NCBI GenBank assembly: GCA_035340715.1
Contig: DAOQTX010000048.1
Location: forward strand, 1-20,701
Origin: DAOQTX01 sp035340715
GTDB taxonomy: Bacteria; Bacteroidota; Bacteroidia; AKYH767-A; OLB10
Direction of reading: 5' to 3'
DNA length: 20,701 bases
Below the pieces are notes generated by a model that saw nothing but the letters and a program-made list of their open reading frames with translations, was not told where the DNA came from and did not search any database. The position numbers and the translations under genes are program-made. Positions 1 to 7,768 of this stretch are shown here, one piece after another; position 1 is the first letter of the stretch, and each line of letters starts with the position of its first letter.

Positions 1-558
1 ATTACGCTTTTTATAATGGTTTGCGGATTATTGGTTTCGACACAGATTACAAGAATATCCGACATCTGGAGTTTTATTATTGAATGCGGGGCAGGATTGG
101 GTCTTGTATTGATATTGCGTTGGTATTGGTGGCGCATCAATGCTTGGAGTGAGATAGCTGCAACCATAGCACCATTTATCGGCTTTGCGATATCGAGATT
201 TGTTTTTGAATTTGAATTTCCGGATAGCTTTTTTGTAACCGTTGGTTTTACAACACTTTCATGGATTGTTGTTACTTTTGCTACCGCTCCTGAAAAACCT
301 GAAGTATTGGCTCGCTTCTATGCAAGAGTTCAACCACCCGGATGGTGGGAACCTGTACGAAAAATTGAGAACGGTAAAAGGCAACCCATGCGGTATTTAG
401 TTTTATGCTGGATCAGCGCAGTTATACTCGCCTACTCCGTTCTCTTTGGAACCGGTAAATTGATCTTTGCCGAATACTCTTCGGCTGGTATTTATTACGG
501 ACTCACCATAATATGTATTTTCGCATTGCGAATTTTTATGCGGAAATCTTATACATGA
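1..558 (+). CDS. Sodium:solute symporter (SSS family), C-terminal part, 5' end outside window
   Basis: The reading frame is open from base 1, so this is the 3' end of a longer gene; 185 residues are visible. The visible part is a very hydrophobic integral membrane protein with about four predicted helices. The segment around GLVLILRWYWWRINAWSEI (about residues 32-52) is typical of the last conserved helices of SSS-family Na+/solute cotransporters, in which a tryptophan-rich helix is followed by an 'INAWSE' turn. Such proteins couple Na+ entry to uptake of sugars, amino acids or similar solutes. The substrate cannot be read from this portion. The stop codon overlaps the ATG of the next gene (ATGA), so the two are probably translated together. 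The family call is fairly secure; the substrate is unknown. Confidence 0.85.
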   Translation: MTLFIMVCGLLVSTQITRISDIWSFIIECGAGLGLVLILRWYWWRINAWSEIAATIAPFIGFAISRFVFEFEFPDSFFVTVGFTTLSWIVVTFATAPEKPEVLARFYARVQPPGWWEPVRKIENGKRQPMRYLVLCWISAVILAYSVLFGTGKLIFAEYSSAGIYYGLTIICIFALRIFMRKSYT

Positions 559-1301
559 GTATTAAGGAAGACAAAGCTTGGTTTGAATCTTGGTTCGATT
601 CTGATTACTATCATATCCTTTACAACAAAAGGAATGAACTTGAAGCATCTGCTTTTATACAAAACTTAATGAGCTTTTTGAATACACCAACAGATCACTT
701 GTTGCTCGACTTAGCATGTGGCAGAGGTCGACACACCGATCAGATTGCGAAACTCGGATACCATATTACGGGAATAGACCTTTCTCAATCGAACATAGAA
801 TACTGTAAAAGCAGACAATTGCCCAATGCGGAATTTTATGTGCAAGACATGAGAAAGGTATTCAGAACCAATTATTTCAATCTTATATTAAATCTGTTTA
901 CAAGCTTTGGATATTTTAATTCAAAGCATGAAAATGAAATGGTGTTGGAATCAGTTTCGCGCTCGCTAAAGAATGATGGTATTTTTGTGTTAGACTATCT
1001 CAATGTTACGAAGGCGCTTAAAAGCTTACCTAGTGAAGAAAATTATCAAATGAATGGAATACAATTTTCGATAAATAAAGTTAGAGAGAATCCATTTGTG
1101 AGAAAGTATATTGATGTTGAAGATGGTGAAGAGCAACATCACTTCTATGAACAAGTTAGCATCTTGAATAAAAATGATTTACTTTCAATGTTTGATAAAC
1201 AAAAGTTAAAAATCATAGCCATTTTTGGTGATTACCAATTGAGTGCTTTTGATGAAGAGCACTCTGACCGTTTGATATTAATAGCACAAAAAAATAAATG
1301 A
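555..1301 (+). CDS. Class I SAM-dependent methyltransferase, substrate unknown
   Basis: The protein has 248 residues and a Rossmann-type methyltransferase fold. Motif I, LDLACGRG, is at about residues 51-58, with the acidic motif II residue in GIDLS at 73-77 and QDM in the motif III region. The N-terminal WFDSDYYHILY stretch (about 13-23) is characteristic of a methyltransferase group common in Bacteroidota. I chose the ATG at 555 because it overlaps the upstream stop as ATGA and begins the conserved region. An in-frame ATG at 513 would add 14 residues encoded inside the symporter gene and looks spurious. The stop overlaps the next start as ATGA. The acceptor substrate cannot be inferred from the neighbours. 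Confidence 0.88.
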   Translation: MSIKEDKAWFESWFDSDYYHILYNKRNELEASAFIQNLMSFLNTPTDHLLLDLACGRGRHTDQIAKLGYHITGIDLSQSNIEYCKSRQLPNAEFYVQDMRKVFRTNYFNLILNLFTSFGYFNSKHENEMVLESVSRSLKNDGIFVLDYLNVTKALKSLPSEENYQMNGIQFSINKVRENPFVRKYIDVEDGEEQHHFYEQVSILNKNDLLSMFDKQKLKIIAIFGDYQLSAFDEEHSDRLILIAQKNK

Positions 1302-2026
1302 TTTACCTCAAGCTTCTCGCTCTATTCTTAAGCATCTTACTGAGCGGATTTCTTTACGATCGTTTTTCTCCAAAGGGAAATAATTTTTTAAAACTTTCCT
1401 TAGCTTTTACCGGAGCGCTCCTTTTTGCATTATGTGTTACCGATATTTTACCTCATACGTTTGATCATGGGCATTCACACACCATAGGTTTTTATATTTT
1501 AGGTGGATTTTTACTTCAAATCGTATTAGAATTTTTTACAAAAGGAATTGAACATGGCCATACCCATCTGGATCATTCATCCTCCTTTCCAATTACTTTA
1601 ATGGCAGGTTTATCCGTCCATTCATTTCTGGAAGGCATGCCCTTAGCAGAAGCATTATTCACCGAAGAACAAACCAGAAACTCATTATTTTTTGGAATTC
1701 TATTGCACCACATTCCCGTTGCCTTTGCTTTAATGAGTATGCTAAAACATGCAGGTTTGAGCAAGATAAAATCATACTTTTACTTATCTCTTTTCGCCAT
1801 CATGGCGCCACTTGGGGCAATTTTTATACAACTTTTAGGAGATGAGTTTATGACTTCCAATGAGTCATTTTTCAAATATGCTTTAGCTTTAGTTGCAGGA
1901 ATTTTCCTACACATCAGCACTACTATATTATTTGAAGCCAATAGCAATCATCGTTTCAATATTATCAAACTGCTTACCATCATTGCAGGTTTTGCAATGG
2001 CAATTATGCTTTCACAACTGCATTGA
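1298..2026 (+). CDS. ZIP-family divalent metal transporter
   Basis: This is a 242-residue membrane protein with about seven to eight hydrophobic helices, the layout of ZIP (zinc/iron permease) proteins that bring divalent metals into the cytoplasm. HSFLEG (about 108-113) matches the helix-4 metal motif HNxxEG, and HHIPVA (137-142) sits at the helix-5 HExPH motif. The acidic residue of the second motif is replaced by His. Two histidine clusters lie between helices, at about 53-61 (HTFDHGHSH) and 86-93 (HGHTHLDH), and probably bind metal. It starts in an ATGA overlap with the methyltransferase gene. Its last 23 bases overlap the convergent peroxiredoxin gene. The family is clear; zinc is the likely but unproven substrate. 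Confidence 0.88.
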   Translation: MIYLKLLALFLSILLSGFLYDRFSPKGNNFLKLSLAFTGALLFALCVTDILPHTFDHGHSHTIGFYILGGFLLQIVLEFFTKGIEHGHTHLDHSSSFPITLMAGLSVHSFLEGMPLAEALFTEEQTRNSLFFGILLHHIPVAFALMSMLKHAGLSKIKSYFYLSLFAIMAPLGAIFIQLLGDEFMTSNESFFKYALALVAGIFLHISTTILFEANSNHRFNIIKLLTIIAGFAMAIMLSQLH

Positions 2027-2492
2027 TTTGCTTTAAGGTCTCTTTTATTTTTTCAAAATTTGGATTCTCTAAGGCATTGTCCAAAACTTCAGCGTACTGA
2101 ATTATTCCTTCTCTATCTAAAACAAATGCCGAGCGTTTGGCATTCCCTTTCATACCTTCTATCCAAGTATCATATTTAGCTCCATACTGTGCATTTACTT
2201 CTTTATTATAATCGGATAACAAAGTAAACGTGAGTTTATTAAGCTCTTTAAACTTTGCCAATGTAAAGAAGGTGTCGGTAGAAATACCTATCACTTCAGC
2301 ATTCAGATCATTATAAGCACTTATATCATCGCGTACACTACACAATTCAGTAGTACATACTCCGGAAAAGGCTCCCGGATAAAATAAAATAACCGTTGGT
2401 TTTCCTTTATATTCATTCAAACTCACTGGTTTTCTTTCCGAACTGATGAGGGTAAAATCTGGGGCTTTTTCGCCAATTTTTAAAATAGTCAT
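2004..2492 (-). CDS. Peroxiredoxin (AhpC/TSA, BCP/AhpE-like)
   Basis: A 162-residue thiol peroxidase that reduces hydrogen peroxide and organic hydroperoxides in the cytoplasm. The thioredoxin-like fold begins with APDFTL. The active-site block FYPGAFSGVCTTELCSVRD holds the likely peroxidatic Cys46, with a second cysteine five residues later (Cys51). This spacing is shared with bacterioferritin-comigratory (BCP) type peroxiredoxins, in which the second cysteine can resolve the sulfenate. I chose the ATG at 2492 (MTILKIGEKAPDF), where homology begins. A TTG or ATG further upstream would add nine residues with no family match. The gene is divergent from the aquaporin gene and its 3' end overlaps the ZIP gene by 23 bases. 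The family is secure; the BCP versus AhpE subtype is less certain. Confidence 0.9.
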   Translation of the reverse strand: MTILKIGEKAPDFTLISSERKPVSLNEYKGKPTVILFYPGAFSGVCTTELCSVRDDISAYNDLNAEVIGISTDTFFTLAKFKELNKLTFTLLSDYNKEVNAQYGAKYDTWIEGMKGNAKRSAFVLDREGIIQYAEVLDNALENPNFEKIKETLKQINAVVKA

Positions 2493-2586
2493 ATTTATGC
2501 TTGTTAGTAATATTTGCAATAAAGTTAAATAATATAAGCAAAAATTTTAACAATTATTAAATTTACATCAACCTAACAAACCAATC

Positions 2587-3258
2587 ATGAGAAAATACTT
2601 AGTTGAATTTATTGGAACATTTTTCTTAGTTATCGTTATCGGATTTACCACCAACGATCCTCAAATATGGGCTGGCAATGGAACACCCTTTGCCCCTATA
2701 GCAATTGGCAGTGCGCTGATGTGTTTGGTTTATATGGGCGGACCTATTTCTGGGGCACACTATAATCCGGCAGTAACATTAGCTATTTGGATTCGAAAGA
2801 GAATTGACACAAAAGATGTATTGCCTTATATGGCATCTCAAATATTAGGCGCAATGTGTGCTGCTTTAGTGTTTTACTTCTCCTTAAAACGAAGCATGGG
2901 CGGTCCGGCTCCTTTAGAAGGATTTAACTACCATTTCAAGCCAATGCTGCTAGAAGCGTTGTTTACTTTTATGTTGGCATTGGTAGTTTTAAATGTAGCA
3001 ACATCAAAGAAAAGTGAAGGAAATTCTTATTATGGACTTGCGATTGGATTTACTGTTATGGTTGGCGCATTCTGTGTTGGGAAAATTACTGGGGGTGCTT
3101 TTAATCCGGCAGTTGGTTTGGGTCCAAACTTGATACACTCAATGGTTGAAGATGGTGCAATAGGTTTTACCTGGATATACATAGCAGGACCATTTATTGG
3201 AGGAGCATTGGCCGCTATTGTTTATAAAGCGACTAACCCGGACGAAGATTACAATTAG
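2587..3258 (+). CDS. MIP-family channel (aquaporin/glycerol facilitator) with NPA-Val second box
   Basis: A 223-residue, six-helix major intrinsic protein channel for water or small neutral solutes. Both half-helix boxes are present: HYNPAVT with NPA at 60-62, and FNPAVGLG with NPA at 173-175. In classical aquaporins and GlpF the second NPA is followed by arginine, which forms the ar/R selectivity filter. Here that position is Val176. This suggests a channel with a wider or more hydrophobic constriction. I recall NPA-V variants in some bacterial MIP groups, but cannot confirm the subgroup here. The gene is divergent from the peroxiredoxin gene across a 94-base gap and ends immediately next to the stop of convergent mazG, with no intergenic base. 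Water, glycerol, H2O2 or another solute are all possible. Confidence 0.9.
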   Translation: MRKYLVEFIGTFFLVIVIGFTTNDPQIWAGNGTPFAPIAIGSALMCLVYMGGPISGAHYNPAVTLAIWIRKRIDTKDVLPYMASQILGAMCAALVFYFSLKRSMGGPAPLEGFNYHFKPMLLEALFTFMLALVVLNVATSKKSEGNSYYGLAIGFTVMVGAFCVGKITGGAFNPAVGLGPNLIHSMVEDGAIGFTWIYIAGPFIGGALAAIVYKATNPDEDYN

Positions 3259-4032
3259 TTATAATCCTTTTTGTTTCGCTTCATCCCAATACTTATCGAG
3301 TTCGGTCAAAGGAAGTTGTTTCATTATTTTACCTTGAGTTAAAATTTGCTCTTCAATATATTGAAAGCGATTGATGAATTTCTTGTTGGTACGCTCCAAC
3401 GCTTCTTCAGGATTAACATCAATGAATCGTGCATAATTAACTAGCGCAAATAGTAAGTCTCCGAATTCATCCGAAATTCTCTCCTTATTTCCTTGTTGAA
3501 TTTCTGCTCTCAATTCGCTCAACTCCTCTTCAACCTTTTCATAAACCTGTGAATCATTTTCCCAATCAAATCCGCTGGCACTAGCTTTTTCTTGCATCCG
3601 CATCGCCTTTAGTAAACCTGGCATTGATGGTGCAACACCTTCCAAAACGGATTTCTTACCTTCTTTTAGTTTTAATTGCTCCCAATTACGCATTACATCT
3701 TTTTCATCATTCACTTTTACATCACCATAAATATGCGGATGCCGATGTATCAGCTTTTCACAAATTGAAAAGGCTACGTCTTTTAAACTAAAAGCATTCG
3801 TTTCAGAAGCAATTTTTGAATAAAAAACAATATGCAGTAACAAATCTCCTAGCTCCTTTTTAATCTCATCCATATTGGCTTCTAATATAGCATCCGAAAG
3901 CTCATACACTTCTTCAATAGTCAGGTGCCGAATGCTTTCGATGCTTTGCTTTTTATCCCAAGGGCATTTTGCTCTAAGTTCATCCATTATATCTAAGAGT
4001 CTTGAAATCTGTTCAAGTGTTTCATTTTTCAT
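3259..4032 (-). CDS. mazG: Nucleoside triphosphate pyrophosphohydrolase MazG
   Basis: A 257-residue all-alpha NTP pyrophosphohydrolase that hydrolyses (d)NTPs to NMP and PPi. It acts in house-cleaning of abnormal nucleotides and can modulate ppGpp levels. It has the two tandem MazG domains of the full-length enzyme. The first holds CPWDKKQS, then EEVYELSDAI and KKELGDLLLH (about residues 22-75). The second holds EEELSEL and DEFGDLLFALVNYAR (about 165-200). The E-x-x-E and E-x-x-D residues in each bind Mg2+. The ATG at 4032 (MKNETLEQ) is preferred to one three codons upstream because the domain starts here. The gene is divergent from the PagL-like gene, with 65 bases between starts, and abuts the aquaporin stop. 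Confidence 0.93.
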   Translation of the reverse strand: MKNETLEQISRLLDIMDELRAKCPWDKKQSIESIRHLTIEEVYELSDAILEANMDEIKKELGDLLLHIVFYSKIASETNAFSLKDVAFSICEKLIHRHPHIYGDVKVNDEKDVMRNWEQLKLKEGKKSVLEGVAPSMPGLLKAMRMQEKASASGFDWENDSQVYEKVEEELSELRAEIQQGNKERISDEFGDLLFALVNYARFIDVNPEEALERTNKKFINRFQYIEEQILTQGKIMKQLPLTELDKYWDEAKQKGL

Positions 4033-4083
4033 ATAAATCAAAGATCATAATTTTTATTACTCGTTTTAAAACTCTCCATTTAT

Positions 4084-4091
4084 TATTTTTG
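4084..4091 (+). promoter_or_regulatory. Candidate Bacteroidota -7 promoter element of the PagL-like gene
   Basis: TATTTTTG matches the TAnnTTTG -7 consensus of the Bacteroidota housekeeping sigma factor. It ends only six bases before the ATG at 4098. Transcription starting a few bases after the G would give a leaderless or almost leaderless mRNA. No good -33 TTTG is seen at the expected distance, and T-rich chance matches are common in this genome. Confidence 0.35.
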
Positions 4092-4097
4092 AATCGA

Positions 4098-5183
4098 ATG
4101 AAATGGATCAACTGCATACTCCTATTATTGATCGGAGAAATTGGTTTCGCACAAATGAATTCGGAGCATGAGCCCATCGAATTTGGATTCAAAACACATA
4201 TTGGATTTCTCATTCCACATCGACCTGTTGTTCAAATTTTACAAGAGAAACATATTCAGGCTTTAGAAATATTTTATCAAAAACAACACAGCGGGAAACT
4301 TAAATGGGAACAAGAACATTCTTTGCCAAAGAGCGGAATTTCAGTGATGTATTTTAATTTAAGCTCTAAAGAAAAATTGGGTTTTGGATTAGCTGCTTTT
4401 CCACATATTTCGTTTCGATTAGGGAAACTCGATGCTACTACTTTTCACATTCGGCTTGGGGCTGGTTTAGGATATGTAAATAAAACTTTTAGCACAGATA
4501 TAAATTATAAAAATCAAGCCATTGGTTCGCATTTAAATGGCTTTATGCAAGTTGGGACTTATTTCCACTATCAGATAAATAAAAGTTGGAATCTATCCAG
4601 TGGAATTACTCTTTCGCATTTCTCGAATGGAGCTTTCAAAACTCCAAACCTTGGTATTAATCTACCAAGTGTTCATATAGGTTTCTCTTATCAATGGAAT
4701 CATTTGATAAAAAAAGAAAAGAATCTATTTTCCTTTCAGTTGGATAAAAAATATCAAAAAGTAGTAAGCATTTATGGCGGGGTTCGGCAAAGATACCCGG
4801 TGGAAGGAAATTATTATGGAATTGGAGGCAGCTCATTTTCCATTGAAAAATCATTGAACTCTAAAAGTAATATCGGCCTACAATTCGACCTTATGTATGA
4901 TCCCTCCATTAAAGCTAGTAAGCTAGCAAACCATGAATCAGCAGATCGACATGTAAGCTATAGGTCAGGTTTGGCAGCTTCATATGTATTTAAATTAAAT
5001 CGACTTCAATTGCTGTTTCAAATGGGAGCATATACCTTTGCAATTCAAAATGACGATGGAATTCTATATCATAGAGTTGGTGGCAGAATTCATATGAATC
5101 AAAACCTAATGGCAATTGTGAATTTGAAAACGCATTATGCAAAAGCCGACTATTTCGAATTTGGAATTGGATACAAATGGTAA
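4098..5183 (+). CDS. PagL-like outer-membrane protein (acyloxyacyl hydrolase / lipid A 3-O-deacylase family)
   Basis: The protein has 361 residues. A signal peptide (MKWINCILLLLIGEIGFAQ) is followed by alternating amphipathic strands ending in an aromatic residue (FGIGYKW), which indicates an outer-membrane beta-barrel. The block LSHFSNGAFKTPNLGIN (about 172-188) matches the PagL signature, in which the catalytic His and Ser lie in H-x-S-N; here they are His174 and Ser176. PagL removes the 3-O acyl chain of lipid A. In the Pseudomonas enzyme a catalytic Glu lies 14 residues after the His. Here that position is Asn188, so activity is uncertain. The ATG at 4098 is chosen because it begins the signal peptide. 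The stop overlaps the next gene. Homology is likely, enzymatic function less so. Confidence 0.72.
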   Translation: MKWINCILLLLIGEIGFAQMNSEHEPIEFGFKTHIGFLIPHRPVVQILQEKHIQALEIFYQKQHSGKLKWEQEHSLPKSGISVMYFNLSSKEKLGFGLAAFPHISFRLGKLDATTFHIRLGAGLGYVNKTFSTDINYKNQAIGSHLNGFMQVGTYFHYQINKSWNLSSGITLSHFSNGAFKTPNLGINLPSVHIGFSYQWNHLIKKEKNLFSFQLDKKYQKVVSIYGGVRQRYPVEGNYYGIGGSSFSIEKSLNSKSNIGLQFDLMYDPSIKASKLANHESADRHVSYRSGLAASYVFKLNRLQLLFQMGAYTFAIQNDDGILYHRVGGRIHMNQNLMAIVNLKTHYAKADYFEFGIGYKW

Positions 5184-5938
5184 TTAAACACACCTATACT
5201 GCTTCTTATTTAAGTATTGTATGCATATTACTTTGTTGCTTATTTATTTCGTGCAATAAATCAGAACCTTGCAATTGCTTAAATTCAGCGGGGAAGACCA
5301 TTACTGAAACCCGATATGTGAGCAATTTTACCAACGTAATCTTAAAAGACAATATAGACCTAAGTATTATTCAATCAAGCGATCGGAAAATTGTGGTTAG
5401 CTATGGTGAAAATATTATAAATGGAGTGCAAAGCAAAGTGGAAGGCAACACCCTTCTGTTATACAATTCAAATCGTTGCAATTGGCTTAGAAGCTATTCT
5501 AAAAAACCAAAAGTGATCATCTATGAACCTGAATTGACCCATCTTAGATTTGAAGGAGCCGGTAGTGTTAACTCAATCGACACCCTTCGCTACAACTCCT
5601 TTTCTATTGACTCATGGGGTGGAACCGGCACGATTAATCTTACATTAATTAGTTCATTAAACACTATTAGTATCCACACCGGTGCAGCGGATATAAAAAT
5701 AAATGGATTGGGAGGAGTAACGTATGTCTATGGTTTGGCCAACGGGTATATCGATTGCGAAAATTTTAATTCCGGCTTTACATTTGTAAATAATTCCGGT
5801 TCGGGAGATTTCAGAGTTCAATGTCAGAAAGAGCTCTCGGTATATACGGGTTATATTGGTGACGTTTATTATAAAGGATCGCCCTATAAGGTTGAACATA
5901 CAAAAACGGGAAGTGGTAATTTAATTAAGATCGATTGA
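5177..5938 (+). CDS. GIN-domain (DUF2807) lipoprotein
   Basis: A 253-residue secreted lipoprotein. A hydrophobic N-terminal helix ends in a lipobox at FISC, with Cys26 as the acylated residue. The rest is beta-rich, with repeated short strands such as VILKDNIDLSIIQ, VEGNTLLLY, LRFEGAGSVN and GSGDFRV. This is the pattern of the GIN/DUF2807 'head' domain, a right-handed parallel beta-sheet structure common in Bacteroidota cell-surface proteins. No catalytic function is known for the family; adhesin-like or envelope roles have been suggested. It overlaps the PagL-like gene by seven bases and the LtaS-like gene by four, so it belongs to the same operon. Confidence 0.8.
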   Translation: MVIKHTYTASYLSIVCILLCCLFISCNKSEPCNCLNSAGKTITETRYVSNFTNVILKDNIDLSIIQSSDRKIVVSYGENIINGVQSKVEGNTLLLYNSNRCNWLRSYSKKPKVIIYEPELTHLRFEGAGSVNSIDTLRYNSFSIDSWGGTGTINLTLISSLNTISIHTGAADIKINGLGGVTYVYGLANGYIDCENFNSGFTFVNNSGSGDFRVQCQKELSVYTGYIGDVYYKGSPYKVEHTKTGSGNLIKID

Positions 5939-7752
5939 AACAATTTAGCAAAAATATTCTTACCCGACTGATCCTGTTGTTAGCCTTGTTTATACTTGGA
6001 CGAATAGTATTCTTTCAAATATTCGTACAAGGCGGATTTAGCACATTATTAAGTTCTATTAAATATGGTTTTGCGCTCGATGTTTCTGTAAGCAGTTATA
6101 TTAACCTACTCTACTTGTTGTTTTTAACACCTTATTTCATCTTCAAAAAAAAGATCCTCTTTGGAGTAGCAAACCTGATTTATATTGTATGCTTAGGGAT
6201 AATCGCTTCGATAATTATAAGCAATTTAATAATTTATCAATACTGGGGAACCCTTTTAAATAATAGAGCTATTGAATTTCTTTCAAGTCCGGCTACAGCT
6301 TCGGCTTCCTTTTCGGCCACTCAACTCTTCTTAACGATACTTATTTTTCTTGTTTTATCTTTTAGCTTGGTTGTTGCTTTAAACAAATTGAACAAACAAA
6401 CTTTAGCAGCGAATTCAAAAATACTATGGCACTATATATATCTACTACCTATGCTTTTTATTGGATGTCGAGGTGGGCTTCAAGAATTACCAATAAATGA
6501 AAGTAGTGCCTATTTCAATACTAACATAAAAGTAAATCATGCCGCCATCAACCCCGCTTGGCATTTGATGAATAGCATCATTAAATCAAAAAGTAAAACT
6601 AATATTCCAGATCCTTATTCTGACCAAGAGGTTCAAGAGTTTACTGGTTTGTATTTTGAAAATAAAAAGGTTGGTCATATTCAAGTGCTAGATACTACAA
6701 AAGCTATAAACATTATTTTTATTTTAATGGAGAGCCAATCTTCAGGAGTCAGTCGAATTACAGGAGGAGAACCCATCTCAACCTTTTTGGATAGTCTTGC
6801 AAAGTCTAATATTACCTTCTCAAATGCATACTCATCCGGTTTTAGAACCGATCAGGGATTGGCAAGTATATTTAGCGGCTATCCTGCTCAACCTCACAAA
6901 TCAATTATACGAAGTATAGAAAAATCGAACCACTTACCCAATCTTGCGTCTGAATTCAAAAACAGAAATTACAGTACATTTTTTATTTATGGTGGCGACT
7001 TAAATTTCTCGAATATGAATTCTTACTTATTACAAGGAGGTTTTGATCATATCATTGGTGAACAGGAATTTCCGGATGAGGTAAAAAATTCTAAGTGGGG
7101 TGCACATGATGAATTTGTTTTCGACCGAGCAATAAAAGAAATAGATCAGCTGTCGTTACCTTTTTTTGCAGGCATTTTAACACTCAGCAATCATGAGCCG
7201 TATGAAGTGCCTTATCAATCAAAATATTATTCGGAAAAAAGAGAAGATAAGTTCAAAAATACCGCAAGCTATGCGGATCACTGCCTAAGAAACTTTATTG
7301 AAAAAGCTAAGATGAAAGAATGGTATGCGAACACCCTTTTTATCATAAGTGCTGATCATGGTCATACATTACCGCAACAATCTTCCTTCTATGAATCAAG
7401 TACATGGCATATTCCAATAGTTTGGGCGGGAGATGTTTTATTGGAAGAAAAAAGGAAACAGAATATTCATTCAATTGTGAATCAACACGACATGGCTTCA
7501 ACTCTATTGCAGCAATTTAATATTTCAAGTGATCAATACCTATTTAGTAGAAATGTGTTAAATCATCATTATAAATCTTCTGCTTATATGTGTTTGGAAG
7601 ATTATATTGCATGGAATGACGAAAATGGATATTTTGTTCTATCGATTGATAAAAATGAAACTTTGGCTCCGTGGGATAAAGCGAATCTTCAATCAAAGAA
7701 AAACGCTAAACTATACTTACAATATCTAATGGACGACTATAATAACCGATAA
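5935..7752 (+). CDS. LTA synthase / sulfatase-family membrane phosphotransferase or hydrolase (TTG start)
   Basis: A 605-residue protein. Four to five membrane helices fill residues 1-180, and an extracytoplasmic alkaline-phosphatase-superfamily domain spans about 255-540. Predicted active-site residues are Glu266 in ILMES, nucleophile Thr305 in SGFRTDQG, His420 in LSNHEPY, and Asp474-His475 in SADHGH. These match the Mn2+ site and catalytic Thr of LtaS-type enzymes. Gram-negative members usually transfer phosphoglycerol or phosphoethanolamine to envelope glycans or lipids. The true substrate is unknown. The start is TTG at 5935 in a TTGA overlap with the previous stop; it places the first helix correctly and no closer ATG does. 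The PagL-like and GIN neighbours suggest an envelope-modifying operon. Confidence 0.85.
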   Translation: MKQFSKNILTRLILLLALFILGRIVFFQIFVQGGFSTLLSSIKYGFALDVSVSSYINLLYLLFLTPYFIFKKKILFGVANLIYIVCLGIIASIIISNLIIYQYWGTLLNNRAIEFLSSPATASASFSATQLFLTILIFLVLSFSLVVALNKLNKQTLAANSKILWHYIYLLPMLFIGCRGGLQELPINESSAYFNTNIKVNHAAINPAWHLMNSIIKSKSKTNIPDPYSDQEVQEFTGLYFENKKVGHIQVLDTTKAINIIFILMESQSSGVSRITGGEPISTFLDSLAKSNITFSNAYSSGFRTDQGLASIFSGYPAQPHKSIIRSIEKSNHLPNLASEFKNRNYSTFFIYGGDLNFSNMNSYLLQGGFDHIIGEQEFPDEVKNSKWGAHDEFVFDRAIKEIDQLSLPFFAGILTLSNHEPYEVPYQSKYYSEKREDKFKNTASYADHCLRNFIEKAKMKEWYANTLFIISADHGHTLPQQSSFYESSTWHIPIVWAGDVLLEEKRKQNIHSIVNQHDMASTLLQQFNISSDQYLFSRNVLNHHYKSSAYMCLEDYIAWNDENGYFVLSIDKNETLAPWDKANLQSKKNAKLYLQYLMDDYNNR

Positions 7753-7768
7753 ATAATAACAACTACTT

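Noticed and set aside
2558..2565. TAAATTTA as an aquaporin -7 element
   Set aside because: It misses the final G of TAnnTTTG and has no -33 partner, so it is too weak to annotate.
4002..4097. Longer start for the PagL-like gene at 4002
   Set aside because: It would overlap divergent mazG and bury the clear signal peptide that begins at 4098.
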